From the NCBI RefSeq assembly GCF_002091755.1, contig NZ_BDAI01000008.1:1-64000 (forward strand): a stretch of 64,000 bases of DNA, in the 5' to 3' direction. Below, in pieces: positions 8,836 to 16,692 of the stretch (position 1 is the first letter of the stretch; the number at the start of each line of letters is the position of its first letter). This DNA is from Pseudomonas nitroreducens NBRC 12694 (GTDB taxonomy: Bacteria; Pseudomonadota; Gammaproteobacteria; Pseudomonadales; Pseudomonadaceae). The position numbers were made by a program, and so were the translations under genes. The notes beneath the pieces were generated by a model that saw only the letters and a list, made by a program, of their open reading frames with translations, was not told the DNA's origin and ran no database searches.

Positions 8836-9627
8836 ATGTCACCTAGCCGGCATTCTGTCGCGGTTAAGCCCGCAATAAGCGTCATAACCCCCACATGGAA
8901 TCGTGAGTCGCTGCTACCGTTTGCTTATCGTTCGTTCTGCTCGCAAAGTGTAGAGTCTCTGGAATGGGTAGTTATCGATGACAGTGATAAACCAAGTGCT
9001 TTTATGGAAAGCTTGAGTGATTCTCGAGTTGTTTATCGACATTTGCCTTCGCGAAAGACAATCGGCGAGAAGCGCAATCTAGCCAATGAAATTGCCAGGG
9101 GCGATATTATCGCCCACTTTGATGATGATGAAGTCTATGCGCCAAATTATCTTGCAGCGATGCTTGGCCAGATGCGGTTGCATGGGGCTGACTTTGTAAA
9201 GCTAAGCGCATTCTTCATCTATAGCAGAGTGTATAAAAAATTTGCCTATTGGGATCTGATGTGCAAGGCCGGTTTGCATTTCTGTTGGAGCGGTAGACCG
9301 GTTACACTTCACGAAATTCCTGAAGGAAGTCAGGCGTTTCTCGAGAACCATCTTGGATTCGGTTTTAGCTATTTTTATACGAAACGTCTCTGGGCCGAGC
9401 ATCCGTTCGAGCCAATTTCTTTCAACGAGGATGGGCTTTTTGCAACGGCGGCGCGCAACAGGGGTGCACACATCGCTCTTCCTGTTGATGACTCCGGTTT
9501 GTGCTTACATGTGCTACACAAAAACAATTCATCGAAGAGCTTTCCACAGTTCATCCTGCCGGACGTACTTGTCGAGCGCCACTTTCCGCACTTCTGTGAG
9601 GCGCTCGACTCGGCGTCGTTGCGTTAG
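8836..9627 (+). CDS. Family 2 glycosyltransferase
   Basis: A 263-residue GT-A fold glycosyltransferase. The N-terminal nucleotide-sugar-binding part reads ISVITPTWNRESLLPFAYRS followed by EWVVIDDSDKP. The metal-binding acidic motif is D96-D97-D98-E (IIAHFDDDEVYAPNYL). No membrane helices are evident, so it is probably cytoplasmic and acts on a soluble acceptor. The start has an excellent AAGGAGGG site. Base composition is low-GC compared with flanking housekeeping genes, with many AT-ending codons. It is divergent from the TPR-GT41 gene and convergent with the RTX protease, so a shared role in protein or surface glycan modification is plausible but unproven. Confidence 0.8.
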   Translation: MSPSRHSVAVKPAISVITPTWNRESLLPFAYRSFCSQSVESLEWVVIDDSDKPSAFMESLSDSRVVYRHLPSRKTIGEKRNLANEIARGDIIAHFDDDEVYAPNYLAAMLGQMRLHGADFVKLSAFFIYSRVYKKFAYWDLMCKAGLHFCWSGRPVTLHEIPEGSQAFLENHLGFGFSYFYTKRLWAEHPFEPISFNEDGLFATAARNRGAHIALPVDDSGLCLHVLHKNNSSKSFPQFILPDVLVERHFPHFCEALDSASLR

Positions 9628-9870
9628 ATTAAATGACAGGCGAGCCGCAAGGTTGGCACCAAAGATGAAACTTTGATCTTCACAGTTTTTCCACTCCAGA
9701 AACGTTGGCAGGTCTGAAGAAGATCGTCACGCTGCTCGCGAATCTCTTCATGTATTGATGTTGAGAAATTGCTCTCCATTGTAGACGGTAAGTATTATGC
9801 TGAATTTTGGCATTTTTTGATCCATGGATATATAAATGGCGATGCTCTTGCGAGCACCGCCGAAGCTACG
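9628..9870. other. Intergenic region between convergent genes, nothing recognised
   Basis: This AT-rich 243-bp stretch separates the convergent GT2 and RTX protease genes. A short open frame at 9769-9954 has no ribosome site, overlaps the protease 3' end and is not convincing. I see no strong terminator hairpin. Confidence 0.4.
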
Positions 9871-11601
9871 TCAACTCCAAGCAGCGGCTATAACCGGTGC
9901 AAGTGCTTGCTGATAGTTGGGGGGGAGGGTGGTCTGACCAAGTGCAGGAGGTGAAAACGCCGCCATGGCATTAACTAATTGGTCGACCTTGTCGTAATTT
10001 AAGGTTTTGCCGTTGCTGGTCTGGAACTTTTCTATATAGCACTCTGACCAATTAGGGGTCCCACTGCTGCTGGAGTACCAGAAATCAATGGAAACTTTGT
10101 CGCTTGTTCCTATGATTTTTACAACTAACGAGCCGGAGATATTTTCCTTGCTAAACCAAAGTTGGTCAAAGTTTATCCCTTGGCCAAACTTTAGAATGTC
10201 AATGTCGAATGGGTTTGTGCTTCTTTGAGCCTCCAGGATTGTGTCGGAGCCATCTCCTTTGTTGAATATATAGGTGTCGCCACCCCCGTTTCCTTGAAGT
10301 TTGTCATTTCCTCTTCCGCCTGTAATTAAATTGTCACCATTTGTCCCTATTATTATATTATCTAAATTATTCCCAGTTAGCGCCATATTGCCGCTGGCTT
10401 GAGTGCAGTTTATGCCTTCTATGTTGTCGGGGAGGGCGTATTGAGATATGGAGGCGCCGAATATTTCGATTGAGTCATATCCCTCTCCGGGGTTCTCTAT
10501 GATAACGTCTCCTACGTTGTCAATGATGTATCGGTCGTCGCCCGTTCCACCTCTGAGCGTATCGGTACCCGTGCCCCCATCGAGAATGTCATTACCTGCG
10601 CCGCCATCCAGAATATCATTGCCCGCGCCGCCATATAGGATGTCATTTCCCGCGTTTCCGTAGATTACATCGTCACCATTCTCCCCCCATATTATGTTGT
10701 TTAATTCATTTCCTTGTATGGTGTCATTTCCCTGCGTGCCTCGAGCATTCTCTATGTTGGCTCCATAGGCGATGCCTAAAGCGCGCTCACCCATGAAAAC
10801 GTGCGATGCAAATGTCTCGTTGGTGGGTCTGAAAAATATGTCGCTGCGGGTTCCATTGTTTAGATTTAGATTTGATCCGGATGTGAAGTTACTGAGATCG
10901 ATTGTGTCTATACCGCCGCCGTCCCATATCGTGCTATAGAATGGAACATATGAGTATTTGTAGATCGTGTCGCCGCTGTTGAATGAGGTATTTGCTCCGT
11001 AAAGATATTGAATTGCGGCGATGTCATAAATACCTAAATCGGTTGGTTCTGCTTGGTACTCATAGTAAAATTTTCTTACGCTATTGTATGACATGACTGT
11101 ATCGATTTTGTTGTACATTGAAGCGTTGGAGGAGTAGATCCATTCGTTATTGATTTTTTCATGTGTGTGTTGCAGGCCTAAAATGTGTCCGACCTCATGA
11201 GCTGTAACTGCCCAGCCTTGGGGGGTGTTTTGATGTTCAACACGTAAGCCGATAGTTGCATATTGGTCGCCTGGGTTGACGACGGCTACGCCATTATAAG
11301 CGTCGGTGCGCATGTTATATATCAGTAGGTCGGCCACGGGGCTGAAGGAAGGGGAGGTATAGAGGAAGTTGACATTTGTCACTTCTGAATATCTTTGGAG
11401 TACTGAGCTGATTAGTGATTTTTGAGCGGGGTCTGTGAATCCGAAATTTGACCCGAGTACTCCTGTGTCTTGGTTTGCAAGTGTTGACCAAGTTATAGTT
11501 TTGTTTGCGGGTAGTATCCATTTTCTAGCGGATTCGCCTTTTTTAAGTATGAAGTCGATTTCATCCTGCCCGGATTGTGAATAGGGTGTCATATTGGTCA
11601 T
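9871..11601 (-). CDS. RTX metalloprotease (serralysin-like, M10 type), type I secreted
   Basis: A 576-residue protein without an N-terminal signal peptide. The N-terminal 200 residues form a metzincin domain with a complete zinc motif H135-E-V-G-H139-x-x-G-x-x-H145 and a Met-turn (VMSYN, M170). From about 290 to 360 there are calcium-binding nonapeptides of the GGxGxD type (GNAGNDILYGGAGNDILDGG). A second, separated RTX block and a C-terminal haemolysin-related domain follow, ending LVNAMAAF...TTLPPNYQQALAPVIAAAW, the type of tail seen on type I secreted Pseudomonas RTX proteins. The protein should be exported unfolded and fold outside with calcium. The secretion genes lie directly upstream on the same strand (85-bp gap). 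Codon use and composition are AT-richer than core genes. No protease-inhibitor lipoprotein gene is adjacent. Confidence 0.85.
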   Translation of the reverse strand: MTNMTPYSQSGQDEIDFILKKGESARKWILPANKTITWSTLANQDTGVLGSNFGFTDPAQKSLISSVLQRYSEVTNVNFLYTSPSFSPVADLLIYNMRTDAYNGVAVVNPGDQYATIGLRVEHQNTPQGWAVTAHEVGHILGLQHTHEKINNEWIYSSNASMYNKIDTVMSYNSVRKFYYEYQAEPTDLGIYDIAAIQYLYGANTSFNSGDTIYKYSYVPFYSTIWDGGGIDTIDLSNFTSGSNLNLNNGTRSDIFFRPTNETFASHVFMGERALGIAYGANIENARGTQGNDTIQGNELNNIIWGENGDDVIYGNAGNDILYGGAGNDILDGGAGNDILDGGTGTDTLRGGTGDDRYIIDNVGDVIIENPGEGYDSIEIFGASISQYALPDNIEGINCTQASGNMALTGNNLDNIIIGTNGDNLITGGRGNDKLQGNGGGDTYIFNKGDGSDTILEAQRSTNPFDIDILKFGQGINFDQLWFSKENISGSLVVKIIGTSDKVSIDFWYSSSSGTPNWSECYIEKFQTSNGKTLNYDKVDQLVNAMAAFSPPALGQTTLPPNYQQALAPVIAAAWS

Positions 11602-11686
11602 GTCTGCATTTCCGTTTGGTTAAGTGTTTGTCGGTGTGCTGAGTTTTCATGGGTGCGCTTTTAAATTCACGATGCTTACTTGCATG

Positions 11687-13102
11687 TCATCTTTCCTCCA
11701 AGCTCTCATCCATGTATCGCTTCAACGGACTGAGGAAGTAGTCAATAACCCGTTGTCGATCGGTCTTAATTTCCGCACGCACTGCCATTCCCGGTGTCAG
11801 CGGCAAATCTTCGCTGCCCACACGGATATGGTTCTGGTTGAGTTCGATGTGCAGGCTATAGAGCAACCCGCGCTTTTCGTCCTCAATAGCGTCCTCGGAG
11901 AGGCTCAGCACTTTCCCGTGGAGCACGCCGTACTTGGTGAAGTTGAAGGCCTCGATCTTTACGGCCACGTCCTGGCCCGGATGCACAAAGCCAATGTCCT
12001 TGTTCTCCAGCTGGGCTTCGATTTCTATCGGTTGGTCGCGGGGCACCAGCACCATCAGCGGTTGCGCTTCGGTGACCACGCCACCAGCGGTATGGATCGC
12101 CAGTTGCTGGACGGTGCCGTCCACCGGAGCGGTGAGGCGGGTGAGGCTGTCCAGGCGTTCGGCCTTGTGCAGCTCCTGTTGCAGGGCGGCGGCTTTCTGC
12201 TCGGACTGGTGCAACAGGTCGAGCATGGCGCGGCGGTTTTGCGCCAGGGTGGTTTCCCGTTGCTGTTGCGCGGCTTGCCGCGCTGATGTGAGTTCGAGTA
12301 TGCGGCTTTGCTGCTCGGTCAGTTGACGCTCCTGCTCCATCTGCTCCTGCTGCTTGTTCAGGTAGTGGTGCTTGGGCACCAACCCTTGCTCCGCCAGGCG
12401 CGCATAGTCGGAAGTAATGCGCCGGGTGATGGGCAGCATCTGCTCCAGTTTGCTGGCTGACAGTCTCGCGGCCTGGATTTCTGCGCTGCGCTGGGCAATC
12501 ACCGCTTCCTGCTGCGCCAGGCCGCTGCGCAACTCCTGGTACTGACCTTGCAGCCAGAGGTTGGCGGCTTGTTGTTGCTCAACGCTGGCTTGTGGCAGTT
12601 TGGCGGCGACGTTGGTGGGGGGGTGTTGGTTGGTGATCGCATCGAGCATGGCCTGCGCGCGAACTGCATCCACCTGGCTGGCGAGCAGATCGCTGCCTAA
12701 TCGCTCGACATCGGCGCTGGTCTGGCTCGGGTCTAGCTCCACCAGCAGATCGCCGGCCTTCACGGCCTGGCCATCGGTGACGTGAATGGCCTTCACCACG
12801 GCGACTTCATGCGGCTGGATGACCTTGCTGCGGCCACTGGGGACGATGCGTCCGTTGGCGGTGGCGACCACATCCACCTGGCCCAGGACGGCCCAGAGAA
12901 CGGCCAGTGTCGCCAGCGTCATGATCAGCCATTGCAGGTAGCGAGGGGCCGGGTGAACGGGGGTTTCCTGCAAGGCCAAGGCGGCGGGGAGAAACTGTGC
13001 TTCGTGAGGCAAGCGCGGAGTTGTGTCCAGGCTGTGGCGCAGGCCCCAGGCGTGGTTCCACGCCAGACGATAGCGCTGCAGCAGCTCGCGATGGGCGCTC
13101 AT
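11687..13102 (-). CDS. Type I secretion membrane-fusion protein, HlyD family
   Basis: A 471-residue HlyD-like adaptor that should link the inner-membrane ABC transporter to a TolC-type outer-membrane channel. A cytoplasmic N-terminus is followed by one membrane helix at about 58-76 (WLIMTLATLAVLWAVLGQVD). The barrel half-motif (TANGRIVPSGRSKVIQP, then VVKAIHVTDGQAVKAGDLLV) comes next, then a long coiled-coil hairpin rich in Gln, Glu and Ala at about 130-310. The typical C-terminal beta domain with GMAVRAEIKTDRQRVIDYFLSPL ends the protein. Its start overlaps the ABC transporter stop by 4 bp, so the two are translationally coupled. No TolC-like gene is present nearby, so a channel encoded elsewhere must be used. 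Confidence 0.93.
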   Translation of the reverse strand: MSAHRELLQRYRLAWNHAWGLRHSLDTTPRLPHEAQFLPAALALQETPVHPAPRYLQWLIMTLATLAVLWAVLGQVDVVATANGRIVPSGRSKVIQPHEVAVVKAIHVTDGQAVKAGDLLVELDPSQTSADVERLGSDLLASQVDAVRAQAMLDAITNQHPPTNVAAKLPQASVEQQQAANLWLQGQYQELRSGLAQQEAVIAQRSAEIQAARLSASKLEQMLPITRRITSDYARLAEQGLVPKHHYLNKQQEQMEQERQLTEQQSRILELTSARQAAQQQRETTLAQNRRAMLDLLHQSEQKAAALQQELHKAERLDSLTRLTAPVDGTVQQLAIHTAGGVVTEAQPLMVLVPRDQPIEIEAQLENKDIGFVHPGQDVAVKIEAFNFTKYGVLHGKVLSLSEDAIEDEKRGLLYSLHIELNQNHIRVGSEDLPLTPGMAVRAEIKTDRQRVIDYFLSPLKRYMDESLEER

Positions 13103-15246
13103 TGGTCGTCACCGTGCTGCAACTGGTTCAGGCGCGCGTAGTGGCCCTGCTCAAGGAGCAACAGTTCGGCATGACTGCCTTGCTCGACGATCTGCCCGCG
13201 CTCCAGCACCACGATGCGGTTGGCTCGACGCACCGCACTCAGGCGGTGGGCAATGATGATGACGCTGCGGCCCTGGCAGATGGCGCGCATGTTCTGCTGG
13301 ATGATCCGCTCGGACTCGTAGTCCAGCGCGCTGGTGGCCTCGTCGAAGATCAGGATGCGCGGGTTATTCAGCAGCGCACGGGCGATGGCGATGCGTTGCC
13401 GCTGGCCGCCCGAAAGTGAGGCGCCGTGTTCGCCGACGATAGTGTCGTAGCCTTCGGGCAGTTCCAGGATGAACTCGTGGGCGCCGGCCAGGTGGGCGAC
13501 CTCGATCACCCGCTCCAGCGCCGCGCCTGGGTCGGTGAGGGCGATGTTGTCGCGGATGCTGCGGTTGAACAGCAGGTTCTCCTGCAACACCACGCCGATC
13601 TGCCGACGCAGCGAAGACATTTCGGCCAGCGCCAGGTCCATGCCATCCACCAGTACCCGCCCACGATCGGGCACGTAAAGGCGTTGCAACAGACGGGTGA
13701 GAGTGCTCTTGCCCGAGCCCGAGCGGCCGACGATGCCGATTACCTCGCCTGGGCGAATATCCAGGCTGATGCCGCGCAGTACTTCCGAGCCATCGCTGCG
13801 ATAGCGGAAATACACCTGATCGAACTCGATCCGACCGCGCAACGGCGGCAGCGAGCTGCGCTGGCCGAGTCCGGCCTCGCTGCGGGTATTGAGAATGTCG
13901 CCCAGGCGCTGCATGGAAACGCCGGTCTGCTGGAAATTCGGCCATAGCTGAGCGAGGCGCATGATCGGCTGGGCCACGCGGCCGGCAAGCATGTTGAAGG
14001 CGATCAACTGGCCGACCGACAAGTCTCCCTCGATGACCAGGCGCGCGCCGAGCCAAAGGGTCATCACGGTCACCAGCTTGCCGATAAGGCCGACGCCCTC
14101 GTTCGCCAGCGTAGAGAGAACCTGTGTGCGAAAACTGGCGGCGACGTAAGCGGCCAGTTGGTTGTCCCAACGCCGTGTGGACTGCGGCTCCACTGCCAGG
14201 GATTTCAGGGTGTCGATGCCGTTGAGGGATTCGACCAGAAAGGCCTGGTTCTCCGCGCCGCGGTTGAAGCTCTCCTGCAGGCGAGCGCGCAAGGGTGGGG
14301 TGATAAGCAGCGACAGCAGCACGTAGACCGGCAATGACAAGATCACCACCAGCGTCAGCCAACCGCTGTAGACCAGCATCACCGCGATGAACACCACGCA
14401 GAACAGCAGATCCAGCAGCAGCGTGATCGCATTACCCGTCAGGAAACTGCGAATGTTCTCCAGCTCGCGCACCCGCGCTACCGAGTCGCCGACCCGTCGT
14501 GCATGGAAATAGGCGATGGGCAGGGCGATCAGATGGCGGTACAGGCGTGAGCCCAGCTCCACATCGATGCGGCTGGCGGTGTGGGCAAAGACGTAGGTGC
14601 GCAGGCCGCTGAGCAGGCTTTCGAAGATGAGGATGGTCAGCAGCCCGACACATAGCACATCGAGGGTGGACAGGCCCCGATGGACCAGGACCTTGTCCAT
14701 CACTACCTGAAAGAACAATGGCGTCAGCAGGGCAAACAGCTGGAGGAAGAAGGAGGCAATCAATACCTCGCTGAGCAATTTGCGGTAGCGGACGATGGCG
14801 GGAATGAACCAGGTGAAGTCAAAACGTGCCAGTTCACCACCAATGGACGCCTGGGACCGCAACAGGATCAGCCGGCCGTTCCAGCGTTCCTTCAGATTGG
14901 CCAGCGGTATCGCTTCGGGGCGTTGTCCGGGGACTTGGATCAACGCCTGGCCCTGATCGACACGGGCAAGGATGAAGAAGCTGCCGTCGACGGCTTCGGC
15001 AATGGCGGGCAGTGGCGTTTGTGCCAGGCGTAATGGTTGTGACTGTGCGGATTTGGCGAGCAGCCCAAGTTTCCGGGCGGCGAGTAATAGGCGGTCGCGG
15101 TCAAAGGTTTGGGCGCCTTCGGCGAATTCGTGGCGCAGTTGCTCGGCGCTGGCGGCGATGCCGTGGAAGCTCGACAGCGTAATCAGGCATTGAAGGCCCG
15201 TGTCGAGGGGCGAGGACGGGACTTCCTGCGAGGCTGGAGCATTCAT
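13099..15246 (-). CDS. Type I secretion ABC transporter/permease, HlyB type
   Basis: A 715-residue fused exporter. Residues of about 15-140 are a peptidase-C39-like domain in which the position of the catalytic cysteine is threonine (DTGLQCLI), so it should dock substrate rather than cleave a leader. A six-helix transmembrane domain occupies about 160-430. The nucleotide-binding domain shows Walker A (GIVGRSGSGKST), the signature LSGGQRQRIAIARAL, and Walker B followed by the catalytic glutamate (RILIFDEATSALD). It is the first gene of the minus-strand group transporter - HlyD - RTX protease. The likely substrate is the RTX protease encoded downstream. The family also includes exporters of large RTX adhesins, which remains possible. 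Confidence 0.93.
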   Translation of the reverse strand: MNAPASQEVPSSPLDTGLQCLITLSSFHGIAASAEQLRHEFAEGAQTFDRDRLLLAARKLGLLAKSAQSQPLRLAQTPLPAIAEAVDGSFFILARVDQGQALIQVPGQRPEAIPLANLKERWNGRLILLRSQASIGGELARFDFTWFIPAIVRYRKLLSEVLIASFFLQLFALLTPLFFQVVMDKVLVHRGLSTLDVLCVGLLTILIFESLLSGLRTYVFAHTASRIDVELGSRLYRHLIALPIAYFHARRVGDSVARVRELENIRSFLTGNAITLLLDLLFCVVFIAVMLVYSGWLTLVVILSLPVYVLLSLLITPPLRARLQESFNRGAENQAFLVESLNGIDTLKSLAVEPQSTRRWDNQLAAYVAASFRTQVLSTLANEGVGLIGKLVTVMTLWLGARLVIEGDLSVGQLIAFNMLAGRVAQPIMRLAQLWPNFQQTGVSMQRLGDILNTRSEAGLGQRSSLPPLRGRIEFDQVYFRYRSDGSEVLRGISLDIRPGEVIGIVGRSGSGKSTLTRLLQRLYVPDRGRVLVDGMDLALAEMSSLRRQIGVVLQENLLFNRSIRDNIALTDPGAALERVIEVAHLAGAHEFILELPEGYDTIVGEHGASLSGGQRQRIAIARALLNNPRILIFDEATSALDYESERIIQQNMRAICQGRSVIIIAHRLSAVRRANRIVVLERGQIVEQGSHAELLLLEQGHYARLNQLQHGDDQ

Positions 15247-15651
15247 CTCTGTACTTCCTGTCAGGGATGGGCAGCACTGGCATGTGCTACCTGGACAAGG
15301 AAGTTATGTTTGTTCAGCCCGTGTTCAGCAATGGTGTTGTATAGCGCGGCATCCAAATCAGACGCTTCAGGCAGAGCCTGCTCTGGAATCAGGGTTTGCT
15401 GAGGAACAGAGTGTCCTCTTCGGGGGTAGGACGGCTTTCTCAGGACGACAGGACGGGGAATCGCGGGCGTTTACGAACCGCTGGCCTTCATTGATGCCCT
15501 TGATGCGATGGTCTTCGTCTGCCAGTCCACCGAATTGCGACTGGTGTGGTTGAGGAAGCGTGAAGAGCGGCGCTCCTGCCCCTACGGAATAGCCGCACTG
15601 CGCCACGGCAGTCTTGGCGCGACGGTGCGGCATGTGCAACGGCCCGCGTGG
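15247..15651. other. 405-bp intergenic region with unexplained coding-like stretch
   Basis: The stretch separates the type I transporter start from the convergent end of a LysR gene. It must hold the promoter of the secretion group. A 90-codon minus-strand frame (15367-15639) reads coherently (QFGGLADEDHRIKG, NEGQRFVNARDSP), but it lacks a ribosome site and I cannot assign it to a family. It might be a decayed gene or a dispersed repeat. I see no terminator or mobile-element end. Confidence 0.35.
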
Positions 15652-16554
15652 CTAGGGAGCTGCGTTCTTCCCCTCGACGAGAATGCCCTGTTCGCGGCCG
15701 CAGACCTCCACCAGGAAATCCCACACCAGCCTCAGCCGCACCGACCGGTGCAACTCGCGCCGCGTGCACATCCAGTATTCCCGTTCGATGAACTCCTCCG
15801 GCAGCACCGGCACCAGCCGTGGGTCGTGCAGGCCCATGTACTGCGGGAGGATGGCGATGCCGATGCCCGCCTGGGCGGCTTGTTGCTGGGCAACCACGCT
15901 GGTGCTGCGGAACACCACCTGCGGGTGGCGGCAGAAGCTGTGGTGGAACAGCAGTTCCTGGCTGAACAGCAGGTCGTCGACGTAGCCGATCCACGGGTGC
16001 TGGCTGAGGTCCTCGCGGTCGCGCAGGGGCGGGGCGTTTTCCAGGTAGGCGGGGCTGGCGAACAGGCTCAGGCGGTAGCGGGTGAGCAGGCGGCTGATGA
16101 GTAGGTCGGCGCTGGGGCGTTCCAGGGTGATGGCGATGTCCGCCTCGCGGTTGGTGATGCTGACGAAGCGTGGCACCGACACCAGTTCCACCTCCAGCCC
16201 GGGATACCTCTGCATCAGTTCGCCCATGCGCGGGGCGAGGAACATGGTGCCCAGGCCTTCGGTGACGCCGATGCGGATCTGCCCCAGCGGCGAGATGGCC
16301 TGGCTCATTTCCTCCTGGGCGAGGAGGGCGGTGTTTTCCATGGCCTCGGCGTGCTTGAGCAGCGCCTGGCCGGCCGGGGTGAGCTGGTAGCCGCCGGTGT
16401 GCTGGGCGAACAGCTGGGTGCCGAGGTCACGCTCGATGCTCTCGATATGCCGCGCCACGGTGGCGTGGGTGGTGCCCAGGCGCTTGGCGGTGGTCAGCAG
16501 GCGGCCGCTGCGGTGCAGCTCGAGGAAGTAGCGCAGGTCATTCCAGTCGAACAT
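15652..16554 (-). CDS. LysR-family transcriptional regulator
   Basis: A 300-residue LysR-type regulator with the N-terminal helix-turn-helix (WNDLRYFLELHRSGRLLTTA, THATVARHIESIERDLGTQLF). This resembles the subgroup whose members begin MFDWNDLRYF, and an effector-binding domain follows. It is transcribed divergently from a GMC alcohol dehydrogenase across a 138-bp intergenic region with nested inverted repeats. That is the classic arrangement of a LysR regulator controlling its divergent target. The effector is unknown; it is probably an alcohol or choline-like compound handled by the dehydrogenase. Confidence 0.88.
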   Translation of the reverse strand: MFDWNDLRYFLELHRSGRLLTTAKRLGTTHATVARHIESIERDLGTQLFAQHTGGYQLTPAGQALLKHAEAMENTALLAQEEMSQAISPLGQIRIGVTEGLGTMFLAPRMGELMQRYPGLEVELVSVPRFVSITNREADIAITLERPSADLLISRLLTRYRLSLFASPAYLENAPPLRDREDLSQHPWIGYVDDLLFSQELLFHHSFCRHPQVVFRSTSVVAQQQAAQAGIGIAILPQYMGLHDPRLVPVLPEEFIEREYWMCTRRELHRSVRLRLVWDFLVEVCGREQGILVEGKNAAP

Positions 16555-16617
16555 GGGCGGCTCTCGTTGGCAGAAGGCGCACTGTTAGAAAACGCACAGC
16601 AGGTGACTCGAAACGAC

Positions 16618-16671
16618 TGTTCTTTTATCACGAACGAACGACTAGGCTCAGTCGTCATACCCAAAAGAACA
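16618..16671. promoter_or_regulatory. Nested inverted repeats in divergent LysR/GMC promoter region
   Basis: TGTTCTTTT (16618-16626) and AAAAGAACA (16663-16671) form a perfect 9-bp inverted repeat with a 36-bp spacer. Inside it, ACGACT (16638-16643) and AGTCGT (16650-16655) form a second dyad. The nested pair sits centrally between the LysR gene (start 16554) and the dehydrogenase (start 16693). It is a candidate regulator-binding region. Confidence 0.45.
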
Positions 16672-16692
16672 AGAAACGACGAGGTGCTTTCC

